Source of the DNA: Stutzerimonas xanthomarina DSM 18231
Lineage (GTDB): Bacteria; Pseudomonadota; Gammaproteobacteria; Pseudomonadales; Pseudomonadaceae
NCBI RefSeq assembly: GCF_900129835.1
Contig: NZ_FQXA01000010.1
Location: 1-56,734, forward strand
DNA: 56,734 bases
Direction of reading: 5' to 3'
How positions within the stretch are numbered: the stretch's first letter is position 1; each line of letters starts with the position of its first letter. The notes beneath the pieces were generated by a model. That model made no database searches, was not told where the DNA came from, and worked only from the letters and a program-made list of their open reading frames with translations. Positions 7,281-14,661 of this stretch are shown here, one piece after another. A program made the translations under genes and the position numbers.

Positions 7281-9413
7281 CTAATGTCCGCCACCAGACT
7301 TCACACCGTCGTGTGCTTGCCGGCGAACGAAGTGACGGATGCTTTCCAGCTCGGCATCGGTCAGATCCGGGAACTTGGGCATGCCATTGGCAAGTAACGC
7401 GCCGCCGCGCACGACACTCTCGAACGCCTTCTCACTGCCTGTGAGCAATATCGGCGACTCCCGTAGATCGGGTGCCTTCATACCGGCAACCGCTCCGGCG
7501 CCATGACAGCCGACACAGAGGTTCTCCGCAAAAACGCCCGCGCCTGCCTCCGCTTTCTTGGCGTCGACCTCGAACTTCTCATCGATGATGGGCTTGGCAA
7601 GCTGCGGTGCCGGCTGTTTGGGGATAACCGCTTTTCCGTCCAGCGAGAAGGTCATGATGCGGCGCTCATGCGCACCATATTTCCAGCCATGGCTTTCAAA
7701 ACCCAGTTCACCGGAGCCGCCGAAGTTGGAGGCCAATGCACCACCGGGGCCTACCAGCAGGGAAACCATCTGCTTGCCATCGAGCTTGTAGGTAATCGGT
7801 GGCGCAGAGATACCGAGGCCCACGTCATAGGACCAGAGTTCGTCGCCGGTGCGGGCATCGTAGGCTTTGAACAGGCCGTCAGGCTGGCCCTGGAAAACCA
7901 GGTTGCCGGCGGTGGTCAAGGTTCCGCCACCCCATGGGCTCTTCTGGTTGACTTGCCACACACGCTCATTCTTGACCGGGTCCCAGGCCTGTAGGGAGCC
8001 GCGTGATTCATGCGGGTCTTTGGTCAATTCCCAACCAGTCAGCCCCAGGTAGAGTTTGTGACTCGCCATCTTGTGGCCAGGCTTCGTGTCCTTGCCATTG
8101 TCCTTGAAGGTGTTGCCCAAGTGGTTGGTGGGGATGAAGGCGAGATTCAACTCGGGGTTGTAAGACATCGCATGCCATGAGTGCGCACCGAATGCCGAGG
8201 GGTAGATATTCTTCTCGCCATCAGGATATCTCGCGCCTTCAGCAACAATATGGCGCTGTTCTTTCAGGTCATATTTGGTTGACCAGTTGGCGTCTGCGAA
8301 TTTCTCGGCGGACAGTACCTTGCCGTTTGAGCGGTCGATCGTATAGAAGAAGCCGTTCTTCGGCGCATGCAGTACCGCATCAACATCCTTGCCATCGATT
8401 TTCAAATCGGCCAGCACGATGTCCATGTTCGAGTTGTAGTCCCAGGTGTCGCCTGGGGCAGTTTGTACGTGCCATTTGTATTCGCCGGTATCCGCATCTA
8501 CCGCTACGACAGAACACAGGAACAGGTTGTCGCCACCCTCCGGGCTACGCACCTTGATATTCCATGGCCCACCGTTACCTGTACCGAAGATGAGCTGGTT
8601 GTATTTGGCGTCGTAGGTCCAGCCGTGCCAGGCATTACCGCCGCCGCCGTTTTCCCACCACCGGCCACTCCAGGTTTTGGCCGCCATTTCCTGAGCGGCA
8701 TCCTCGAATCCATCGGCAGGGTTGCCAGGGACGATATAGAAACGCCAGACCTGCTTACCCGTTTCGGCATCATAAGCGGTCACATACCCACGCATCGGAC
8801 CAAGTTCCGTTCCGCCATTGCCGACGAATACTTTCCCATCGAAGGCCTTGGGATGACCGGTGATATTCAACGGCTGGTCGTGATCGAAGGTACGGGTCTG
8901 CCAGACTTCCTTGCCGTCTTTTCGGTTGATTGCAATCAGGCGGCCATCCCAGGTGGCAATGAATAACTTGTCGCCGTAGGTTGAAAGGCCGCGATTATGC
9001 TTCCAGAAGACCTTCTTCATGTTGTTGTCGAGGATCTCTTTGGAAACTTGCGGATCATATTCCCAAAGCATCTTGCCCGAGCGAGCGTCGAATGCACGGG
9101 TTCTGCTCATTTCACCCACGTAATACATGACGCCATCGACCACCAAGGGCGTCCCGACCATATCGGAACGGTCCGGCAGCGGCGCGTACCATTCAGGCTT
9201 GAGCTGGCTGACGTTATCTACATTGATGTCTTTGAGAGGGCTGAACCTCTGCTCGGAGTGCGTTCGCCCATAAGCCAGCCAATCAGCAGTATTTGATTCA
9301 TCAGATAATTCCTTGTCGGTAATGACTCTGTCTGATGCATGCAGCGGCGTGATCGCAAAAAGCGAGGCAGCCATGATTAGGTGCACCCTTAGGTTTGACT
9401 GTTTGGATTTCAT
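7281..9413 (-). CDS. PQQ-dependent alcohol dehydrogenase with C-terminal cytochrome c (quinohaemoprotein)
   Basis: 710 residues: signal peptide about 1-27, an eight-bladed PQQ propeller about 30-600, and a cytochrome c domain with CVGCH (haem Cys633, Cys636, His637) and probable axial Met678 (NGMPKFP). Calcium and PQQ residues are visible: Glu in NGGTELG, Asn in GTGNGGPWN, catalytic Asp in PGDTWDYN. This is the type II quinohaemoprotein plan: periplasmic oxidation of alcohols, electrons passing through haem to the respiratory chain. The vicinal Cys-Cys of ethanol/methanol dehydrogenases is absent; residues 135-136 are Val-Phe (KKVFWKHNRG). No pqq biosynthesis genes are in the window. An AAGGAA Shine-Dalgarno precedes the ATG. 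Confidence 0.93.
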   Translation of the reverse strand: MKSKQSNLRVHLIMAASLFAITPLHASDRVITDKELSDESNTADWLAYGRTHSEQRFSPLKDINVDNVSQLKPEWYAPLPDRSDMVGTPLVVDGVMYYVGEMSRTRAFDARSGKMLWEYDPQVSKEILDNNMKKVFWKHNRGLSTYGDKLFIATWDGRLIAINRKDGKEVWQTRTFDHDQPLNITGHPKAFDGKVFVGNGGTELGPMRGYVTAYDAETGKQVWRFYIVPGNPADGFEDAAQEMAAKTWSGRWWENGGGGNAWHGWTYDAKYNQLIFGTGNGGPWNIKVRSPEGGDNLFLCSVVAVDADTGEYKWHVQTAPGDTWDYNSNMDIVLADLKIDGKDVDAVLHAPKNGFFYTIDRSNGKVLSAEKFADANWSTKYDLKEQRHIVAEGARYPDGEKNIYPSAFGAHSWHAMSYNPELNLAFIPTNHLGNTFKDNGKDTKPGHKMASHKLYLGLTGWELTKDPHESRGSLQAWDPVKNERVWQVNQKSPWGGGTLTTAGNLVFQGQPDGLFKAYDARTGDELWSYDVGLGISAPPITYKLDGKQMVSLLVGPGGALASNFGGSGELGFESHGWKYGAHERRIMTFSLDGKAVIPKQPAPQLAKPIIDEKFEVDAKKAEAGAGVFAENLCVGCHGAGAVAGMKAPDLRESPILLTGSEKAFESVVRGGALLANGMPKFPDLTDAELESIRHFVRRQAHDGVKSGGGH

Positions 9414-9415
9414 TT

Positions 9416-9423
9416 TTATTATT
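9416..9423 (-). promoter_or_regulatory. Candidate Hfq/Crc (AAnAAnAA) site at the PQQ dehydrogenase start
   Basis: AATAATAA lies between the Shine-Dalgarno and the ATG of the PQQ dehydrogenase mRNA. A second copy, AACAACAA, is at 9495-9502 in the same leader. Such A-rich motifs are bound by Hfq with Crc to block translation in pseudomonads; function here is inferred. Confidence 0.45.
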
Positions 9424-9524
9424 CCTTGTTTAGGGTTTCAGGCGTGCGTGGGTACAACGAGCATTTATGAATAAAGGCTCTTGTGGTGTTTCTTTTGTTG
9501 TTAAGTCGGTATCGGTATTGCGCC

Positions 9525-9559
9525 CCGTGATAGCGCGTAATGGCATGCGCATATCACGG
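9525..9559. repeat. 35-bp inverted repeat upstream of the PQQ dehydrogenase
   Basis: CCGTGATA (9525-9532) and TATCACGG (9552-9559) are perfect inverted arms, and the inner GCGC pairs 9533-9536 and 9547-9550 extend the dyad with a one-base bulge. It lies about 110 bp upstream of the PQQ dehydrogenase start and just after the small ORF. It could be an operator or a hairpin; no U-run follows on either strand. AT-rich sequence at 9560-9600 sets it off from the surroundings. Confidence 0.5.
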
Positions 9560-9584
9560 CTTTTCAAATTATTTATTTAAACTT

Positions 9585-9734
9585 TTATATGGCCTGCTTC
9601 GCCGTTGTGACCCGCTGCGGTGACGAGCCACGGAAAAATGTCACCGCTTCGCCTGGACTGGCAGGGCGAAGTGTTGGATACCCGCGCTGGCCGGGCAGGC
9701 TGCCTTTGGGCGGGGAGGGGGTGGGGTAGCTCAT
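9585..9734 (-). CDS. Small proline-rich protein (49 aa), unknown function
   Basis: 49 codons starting MSYPTPSPPKGSLPGQRG and ending TTAKQAI. It is included because a near-consensus Shine-Dalgarno (GGAGGAAA) sits six bases before the ATG, and because it is the last ORF of the operon, 49 bp after the lipoate-ligase-like gene. It has five prolines in the first 15 residues, no Cys, and no signal or membrane segment. It lacks the Glu-x3-Tyr motif of PqqA, so it is not the PQQ precursor peptide. It could be a real microprotein, a leader for downstream expression, or an accidental ORF. No family recognised. Confidence 0.45.
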   Translation of the reverse strand: MSYPTPSPPKGSLPGQRGYPTLRPASPGEAVTFFRGSSPQRVTTAKQAI

Positions 9735-9783
9735 GGTGTTTCCTCCGATGTATGGCCGGATCGGTTGACGGCCGTGTTGTTGT

Positions 9784-10551
9784 TCAAAGCAAGGGGGAGG
9801 GTGGACCGGCGACCGTGCTTGCGACCGGGCACGGCAAGGGGCGGGCGCCGAGCTCCAGACCCTGCCAGGCCAGCACACGTTGATAGCGGTCGGACAGTGA
9901 CTCGGCTTCGCTCCAGGCGCCTGGCAGCCGCTCACCGAGCGCCAGATGGCTGTCGGCCTGGCAGCGCAGGTCGCTGGCGCAGGCGTGATAGAAGCGGTTG
10001 ACGACTTCGGCCATCGGCTCGCGCCAGTCGTCCATCAGCAGGGCCGCGTGCGCGAGCACTGCCGGGCGGCCGTCGCGGCTGCGCCGCCAGCGCTGCGCGG
10101 TGCCGGCCAGCTTGCGGCCCTCCAGCGTCAGGTTGTAGCGGCCGTCGCAGAAGGCACCCGGCACCGCGCCGACTCCGGCCCGCAGGCCATGTTCGGCTAG
10201 CCACAGCGCCAGGGGATCGAGGAGACGCTCGTAGGCGACGACGATGCGCCTGTCGATCTCGTCGCTGGCCGGCAGGGCGCAGGCCAGGGCGACATTGAGC
10301 ACGGCCGGTGATTGCGGCACCGGTTCGCCGCCGGTATCGCGCAGCAGGATCGGCCAGCCCTGCGCTGCGCAGCGTTGGCTGGCCAGAGCGAAGCCGGGCC
10401 GGCGCTCGAAGCTGCCGGGCATCACCAGCGCCTGGCCGGTGGGGCGCCAGAGCAGCAGCTGGCAGTCGAACAGTCCGTCGCAGACGCGCTGCAGCAAGGC
10501 CCGCTCGGCATTCAGACCGGCTGCCACGCTGAACCGGGCGATGCCGTTCAT
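9784..10551 (-). CDS. Lipoate-protein ligase-like protein (BPL/LplA/LipB superfamily)
   Basis: 255 residues. RDTGGEPVPQSPAVLNVAL corresponds to the lipoate-binding RxTGGGxV...LN stretch, and GRYNLTLEGRKLAGTAQRW carries the conserved Lys of the NGKKIAGTAQ motif. The product should attach lipoate, or an octanoyl precursor, to a lipoyl-domain lysine. The start at 10551 overlaps the E2 stop (ATGA), so it is translationally coupled to the E2 gene. This suggests dedicated lipoylation of the 11252-11485 lipoyl protein. It lacks a separate C-terminal LplA domain. Start and superfamily are well supported; exact chemistry is inferred. Confidence 0.8.
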   Translation of the reverse strand: MNGIARFSVAAGLNAERALLQRVCDGLFDCQLLLWRPTGQALVMPGSFERRPGFALASQRCAAQGWPILLRDTGGEPVPQSPAVLNVALACALPASDEIDRRIVVAYERLLDPLALWLAEHGLRAGVGAVPGAFCDGRYNLTLEGRKLAGTAQRWRRSRDGRPAVLAHAALLMDDWREPMAEVVNRFYHACASDLRCQADSHLALGERLPGAWSEAESLSDRYQRVLAWQGLELGARPLPCPVASTVAGPPSPLL

Positions 10552-11249
10552 ACCGCGTGCTCCTCGATACGCCGGCACAGATCATCGAGAAACTCCGCCG
10601 CAGGCGAGCCGTTGACGGCGCGATGGTCGAAGGTCAGCGACAGGCCCATCCACTCGACTTCCATCAGCTCGCCGCTCGGCCCGAGTTCCAGCCGCCGCTG
10701 AATGCCACCGACACCCAGAATCGCTACCTGCGGCGGATTGAGGATCGGCGTGAAGTGATGCACCCGCGACAGCCCCAGGTTGGAGACGGTGAAGGTGGCG
10801 CCGGTCAGTTCCTTGACCGACAGCTTGCCGGCCAGGGCCTTGTCCACCAGCGCCTTGCGCGCCTGGCACAGGCCTTCGCCGTCCAGCTGTTCGGCACTGA
10901 ACAGCGCCGGGGCGACCAGCAGGTCGCCCGGCAGTGGGATGGCGAGGCCCAGATGCACCGCCGCGTGCTGGTGAATCACCTCGTCTTCCAGCGTGGCATT
11001 GAGGCTGGGGTGGGCCTTGAGCGTCTCGATCACCTTGAGCAGCAACAGGTCCTGCACGGACACCGCGCTGCCCTCGGCCTTCAGCTCGGCGCGGCGGGTT
11101 TTCAGCGCATCCAGCCTGCATTCGCTGTGGTGGGTCAGTTGCGCGGTGGTCTGCAGGCTTTCGTGCATCTTCGCCGCGATCATCTTGCGCATGCCCTTGA
11201 GCGGCACCCGTTCCGGTGCGCGCTCGGGCAGGAGTTCCAGTCGAGTCAT
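10548..11249 (-). CDS. 2-oxoacid dehydrogenase E2 catalytic domain, free-standing (no lipoyl domain)
   Basis: 233 residues comprising only the acyltransferase core (2-oxoacid_dh family). It starts with a short linker and the usual VPLKGMRKMIAAKMHESL helix and ends with LTFDHRAVNGSPAAEFLDDL. Normal E2 proteins carry one to three lipoyl domains and a peripheral-subunit-binding domain; both are missing here and the lipoyl domain is encoded by the preceding gene. The catalytic His209 is present, but the canonical HxxxDG aspartate is Asn213. Expected role: transfer of the acetyl group from lipoyl-lysine to CoA. This differs from the alpha/beta-hydrolase-type AcoC of many acetoin operons. Confidence 0.88.
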   Translation of the reverse strand: MTRLELLPERAPERVPLKGMRKMIAAKMHESLQTTAQLTHHSECRLDALKTRRAELKAEGSAVSVQDLLLLKVIETLKAHPSLNATLEDEVIHQHAAVHLGLAIPLPGDLLVAPALFSAEQLDGEGLCQARKALVDKALAGKLSVKELTGATFTVSNLGLSRVHHFTPILNPPQVAILGVGGIQRRLELGPSGELMEVEWMGLSLTFDHRAVNGSPAAEFLDDLCRRIEEHAV

Positions 11250-11251
11250 GG

Positions 11252-11485
11252 CTAATTCACCTGGCCGATGACCGCACCCTTGGCGATCACCGCGTCTTCT
11301 TCCTCGATGATCTTTAGCACCCCGGCAACCGGGGCTTCGATCTCGAACTGGGCCTTTTCCGACATGACCTCGGCGACCAGGTCACCGGCGGCCACTTCGG
11401 CGCCGTCGCTGACCAGCCAGGAGGTGATCACCGCTTCGGCGTCGCCTTCCCAGAGGTCGTCTGCAATCACGATGGGGGTACTCAT
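11252..11485 (-). CDS. Free-standing lipoyl-domain protein
   Basis: 77 residues forming one biotin/lipoyl-attachment domain. The modified lysine is Lys44 in VMSEKAQFEI, with the usual Glu before it and the APVAGVLKII hairpin after it. The start at 11485 is chosen over one three codons upstream because AAGGA is only correctly spaced for it. It sits between E1-beta (whose stop lies just upstream) and the E2 core (2-bp gap). It presumably serves as the swinging-arm carrier of acetyl groups from E1 to E2, similar in concept to GcvH or to split carrier proteins. Confidence 0.9.
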   Translation of the reverse strand: MSTPIVIADDLWEGDAEAVITSWLVSDGAEVAAGDLVAEVMSEKAQFEIEAPVAGVLKIIEEEDAVIAKGAVIGQVN

Positions 11486-11490
11486 AAACG

Positions 11491-12513
11491 TCATTCCTTA
11501 TGCATGGCGTGGTAGGCGGCCACGATCTTGTCGGCGTTGGGCAGGGCCCATTGCTCCATGACCGGGGTGAAGGGGATGGGGATGTCGGGGAAGGCCACCC
11601 GCTGCGGGCGTGCCTTGAGCATGCCGATGTCATGCTCGACGACGCTGGCGATGATTTCGCCGCTGACGCCGAAGCTGTGATAGTCCTCGTCGATGACAAT
11701 CAGCCGGCCGGTTTTGCGTACCGAAGCGATGACATGTTCGCGGTCCAGCGGCACCAGGCTGCGCAGGTCGATGACCTCGGCGCTGACGCCGTCCTTCTCA
11801 AGCTGTGCGGCGGCGCGCAGGGCGTGGTGTACGCCGGCGCCGAGGCTGACCAGGCTGACGTCGCGACCCTCGCGCACGGTCTTGGCCTTGCCGATCTCGA
11901 CGATGTAGGGCTCCTCCGGCACCGGCACCGTGGCGCCTTTCTCGGTGCCCAGCCAGCCCATGCCCTGCAGTGACTTGTGGAAGAGGTAGACCACCGGGTT
12001 TTCGTCGCGGATCGCCGCGGTCATCAGGCCCTTGGCGTCGTAGGCGTTGCTCGGCACCACCACCTTCATGCCCGGCAGGTGGGCGAAGGTGCCGTAGAGG
12101 CATTGCGAGTGCTGGGCGGCGTCCGAGTAGCCGGCGCCGGTGGAGGCCATCAGCACCATCGGCACCGGCACCTTGCCGCCGGAGAAGTAGGTGTTCTTCG
12201 CCATCAGGTTGTAGATGGCGTCCATGCAGACACCGAAGAAGTCGACGAACATCAGCTCGACGATCGGCCGCATGCCGTCCGAGGCAGCGCCGACGGCGGC
12301 GCCGATAAAGGCGGTTTCGGAGATCGGCGTGTCGCGGATGCGCGTCTTGCCGAACTCGTCATACAGCCCGCGGGTGTTGCCGAATACGCCGCCGAGCTGG
12401 CCGATGTCCTCGCCCATCACGAACACCTTCGGGTCCAGGCGCATTTCCTGCGCCACGGCTTCGGCCATGGCGCGGGCGACGGTGAGCTTTCTTTCTTTTA
12501 CTGCTGTGGTCAT
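11491..12513 (-). CDS. Acetoin/2-oxoacid dehydrogenase E1 beta subunit
   Basis: 340 residues of the transketolase-like E1-beta family: GEDIGQLGGVFGNTRGL near the N-terminus, RIRDTPISETAFIGAAVGAA, and a C-terminal transketolase domain (DLRSLVPLDREHVIASVRKT). With the E1-alpha at 13647-14636 it forms the ThDP-dependent decarboxylase/cleavage component. Closest in character to AcoB and PdhB-type proteins. Preceded by CAGGAGAAA; the butanediol dehydrogenase lies 13 bp upstream. Assignment to acetoin rather than another 2-oxo substrate rests on context: an AcoR-type regulator and a butanediol-dehydrogenase-type ADH. Confidence 0.9.
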   Translation of the reverse strand: MTTAVKERKLTVARAMAEAVAQEMRLDPKVFVMGEDIGQLGGVFGNTRGLYDEFGKTRIRDTPISETAFIGAAVGAASDGMRPIVELMFVDFFGVCMDAIYNLMAKNTYFSGGKVPVPMVLMASTGAGYSDAAQHSQCLYGTFAHLPGMKVVVPSNAYDAKGLMTAAIRDENPVVYLFHKSLQGMGWLGTEKGATVPVPEEPYIVEIGKAKTVREGRDVSLVSLGAGVHHALRAAAQLEKDGVSAEVIDLRSLVPLDREHVIASVRKTGRLIVIDEDYHSFGVSGEIIASVVEHDIGMLKARPQRVAFPDIPIPFTPVMEQWALPNADKIVAAYHAMHKE

Positions 12514-12526
12514 GGGTTTCTCCTGC

Positions 12527-13615
12527 TCAGCCGGCCAGCGCGCCGGGACTGACGATGATCTTGACGTTGCGGTCCTTGTGGTTGGCCAGCTCCTCGAAGC
12601 CCTGTTCGAGGATGTTGTCCAGGCCGATGCGGCCGGTGATCAGCGGGGTGACGTTGATGCGCCCGTCGTCGATCAGGGCGATGACATCGGCGAATTCGCC
12701 GGCATAGGCGAGCGAGCCGATCACCTGTTTTTCAGTGGCGACGATCTCGAAGAAGTTGAATTCCGAGGGTTCCTCGAAGATGCCCACCATCACGCAGCGG
12801 CCGGCCTTGCGGATCACGTCGATGGCGAGCTTGGCGGTGGCCTTGTGGCCGATGCACTCGAATGAGACGCCGGCGCCGTAACTGCCGGTGAGCGCCTTGA
12901 TTTCGGCGATGGCGTCGCACTCGCTGGGGTCGATAACCCGGTTGGCACCGACTTCCAGCGCCTTGGCCTTGCGTGCAGCGGACATCTCCAGGGCGATCAC
13001 CTGGCCGGCGCCAGCAGCCTTGGCGCACATGATGGTGCACAGGCCGATGGTGCCGGCGCCGACCACCACCACGGTTTCGCCAAGCAGGCTGCCGGCCTTC
13101 TTCACCGCGTGCATACCCACCGCCAGTGGCTCGATCAGCGCGCCGGCTTCCATTGGGAATCCTTCCGGCAGGCGGTAGAGCAGCTCGGCCGGCACGTTGA
13201 CCAGTTCGGCGAAGGCCCCGTTGTTCATCAAGCCGGTGAAGGCCAGCTGTTCGCAGAGGTTGTACTGGCCGGTCTTGCAGAAACGGCACTGGCCGCAGTG
13301 CTGGCAGGCGTCCGCGGCGACCTTGTCGCCGGGCGCGTAGCCTTCGACGCCTTCACCGGTGGCGACGATCTCGCCGCAGAACTCGTGGCCGAGGATGCAC
13401 TGGCCCTTGATGCCGGTGAGCGGGTGCGGCGCGTCCACCGGAATGAACACCGGGCCGGCGAGGTATTCGTGCAGGTCGGAACCGCAGATGCCGCACCAGT
13501 GCACGCGGATCTGCACCCAGCCCGGTTGCGGCGCGCCGGGCAGCGGTACCTGTTCCAGGCGGATGTCCTTGCGACCGTGCCAGACGGCGGCGGTCATGGT
13601 GGCTTGGCTGTTCAT
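12527..13615 (-). CDS. Zn-dependent alcohol dehydrogenase, 2,3-butanediol dehydrogenase type
   Basis: 362-residue medium-chain dehydrogenase. The catalytic zinc motif CGICGSDLHEY and GHEFCGEIV are present, followed by the four structural-zinc cysteines (CQHCGQCRFCKTGQYNLC) and the NAD-binding VVVVGAGTIGLC. The HEYLAGPVFIP insertion is characteristic of (R,R)-butanediol / threonine-type dehydrogenases, which interconvert 2,3-butanediol and acetoin. The start at 13615 follows AAGAGGAA; the frame to 13699 only extends into E1-alpha. It is inserted between the E1-alpha and E1-beta genes of the operon, supporting a role in feeding acetoin to the complex. Confidence 0.9.
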   Translation of the reverse strand: MNSQATMTAAVWHGRKDIRLEQVPLPGAPQPGWVQIRVHWCGICGSDLHEYLAGPVFIPVDAPHPLTGIKGQCILGHEFCGEIVATGEGVEGYAPGDKVAADACQHCGQCRFCKTGQYNLCEQLAFTGLMNNGAFAELVNVPAELLYRLPEGFPMEAGALIEPLAVGMHAVKKAGSLLGETVVVVGAGTIGLCTIMCAKAAGAGQVIALEMSAARKAKALEVGANRVIDPSECDAIAEIKALTGSYGAGVSFECIGHKATAKLAIDVIRKAGRCVMVGIFEEPSEFNFFEIVATEKQVIGSLAYAGEFADVIALIDDGRINVTPLITGRIGLDNILEQGFEELANHKDRNVKIIVSPGALAG

Positions 13616-13627
13616 GAGGTGTTCCTC

Positions 13628-13635
13628 TTGTTGTT
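13628..13635 (-). promoter_or_regulatory. Candidate Hfq/Crc site before the butanediol dehydrogenase
   Basis: AACAACAA immediately precedes the AGAGGAA Shine-Dalgarno of the Zn alcohol dehydrogenase, within the end of the E1-alpha-to-ADH intergenic region. The position would let Hfq/Crc mask ribosome binding. Function inferred from motif and place. Confidence 0.5.
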
Positions 13636-13646
13636 CTCGGATGGGC

Positions 13647-14636
13647 TCAGACGAACACCTTCTCCAGCGCTTCTTCCGGGCGCGGGTAAGGGCTTTCACG
13701 GGCGAACTGCACGGCTTCGTCGATACGGCCGCGGGCGCGTGCGGCGATGTCTTCGGCCTGCGCCTCGCTCATCACGCCCTCGTCGATCAGGCGCTGGCGG
13801 TAGCCGGGGATCGGGTCCTTTTTCATCAGGCCGTCCTTCTCGCCTTCGGGGCGGTAGGTTTCGCCGTCGCCCATGAAGTGGCCGGCCAGGCGGTAGGTTT
13901 CGATCTCGATGAGGGTCGGGCCGCCGCCGGCGCGGGCGCGCTCGATGGCTTCACCGGCGGCACGGAACACGCCGTCCGGGTCGTTGTTCTCGACGAACAC
14001 ACCGGGCATGCCGTAGGCCACGGCGCGTACGTGGTGCTGCTTGATGCAGGTGGCGCTGGCCTTGGCCACCGAGATGCCCCAGGCGTTGTCCTCGATGACG
14101 AACACCACCGGCAGCTTCCACAGCGCGGCGAGGTTCAGCGTTTCGTGGAAGGCGCCCTGGTTGGCCGCGCCCTCGCCGATGAAGGCGACCGCCACACCGG
14201 GCTTGCCCTGCAGCTGCCGCGACAGCGCCGCGCCGACCGCCGGGCCCATGCCTTCGGCGATGATCCCCGAGCAGGAGAAATTCACCCGGCCATCGAACAG
14301 GTGCATGTGGCCGCCGCGGCCGCCGGAAAGCCCGGTGGCCTTGCCGAAGATCTCGGCCATCATCTCGTTGAGGTCGACGCCCTTGGCCACGGCGATGTGG
14401 TGCGGGCGGTGGGTGGCGGTGACGATGTCCGCAGCCTCGAGGTGGGCGCAGACGCCCACCGCACAGGGCTCCTGGCCGTTGGAAAGGTGCATCTCGCCGG
14501 GGATCGGCCCCTTGGCCATGTTGAATACCGGCGTCTTGCCTTCCATGTAGATGCGCTCGATGGATTCCTCCATGTAGCGGCTGGTCAGCATCTGCTCGTA
14601 CATCCACAGGCGCTGCGAGTTGTTGGGCTGGGTCAT
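13647..14636 (-). CDS. Acetoin/2-oxoacid dehydrogenase E1 alpha subunit
   Basis: 329 residues of the E1-alpha dehydrogenase family. The ThDP/Mg motif is visible as GEGAANQGAFHETLNLAALW...EDNAWG (a GDG-to-GEG variant), together with GGRGGHMHLFD and THRPHHIAVAKG. The start at 14636 follows AAGGGAG; the longer frame to 14801 runs into the GMC gene. The gene order E1-alpha, ADH, E1-beta, lipoyl, E2, ligase is compact. AcoA-like is my preferred reading; PdhA-like cannot be excluded without phylogeny. Confidence 0.9.
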   Translation of the reverse strand: MTQPNNSQRLWMYEQMLTSRYMEESIERIYMEGKTPVFNMAKGPIPGEMHLSNGQEPCAVGVCAHLEAADIVTATHRPHHIAVAKGVDLNEMMAEIFGKATGLSGGRGGHMHLFDGRVNFSCSGIIAEGMGPAVGAALSRQLQGKPGVAVAFIGEGAANQGAFHETLNLAALWKLPVVFVIEDNAWGISVAKASATCIKQHHVRAVAYGMPGVFVENNDPDGVFRAAGEAIERARAGGGPTLIEIETYRLAGHFMGDGETYRPEGEKDGLMKKDPIPGYRQRLIDEGVMSEAQAEDIAARARGRIDEAVQFARESPYPRPEEALEKVFV

Positions 14637-14661
14637 GGGGGGACTCCCTTGTAGTGGCGGG

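Noticed and set aside
9585..9734. The small ORF as the PQQ precursor peptide pqqA
   Set aside because: It lacks the conserved Glu-x3-Tyr motif and there are no pqqB-E genes nearby.
13359..14654. 431-codon plus-strand frame spanning the butanediol dehydrogenase and E1-alpha genes
   Set aside because: Antisense to two clearly recognised enzymes with complete motifs; the translation carries no recognisable domain.
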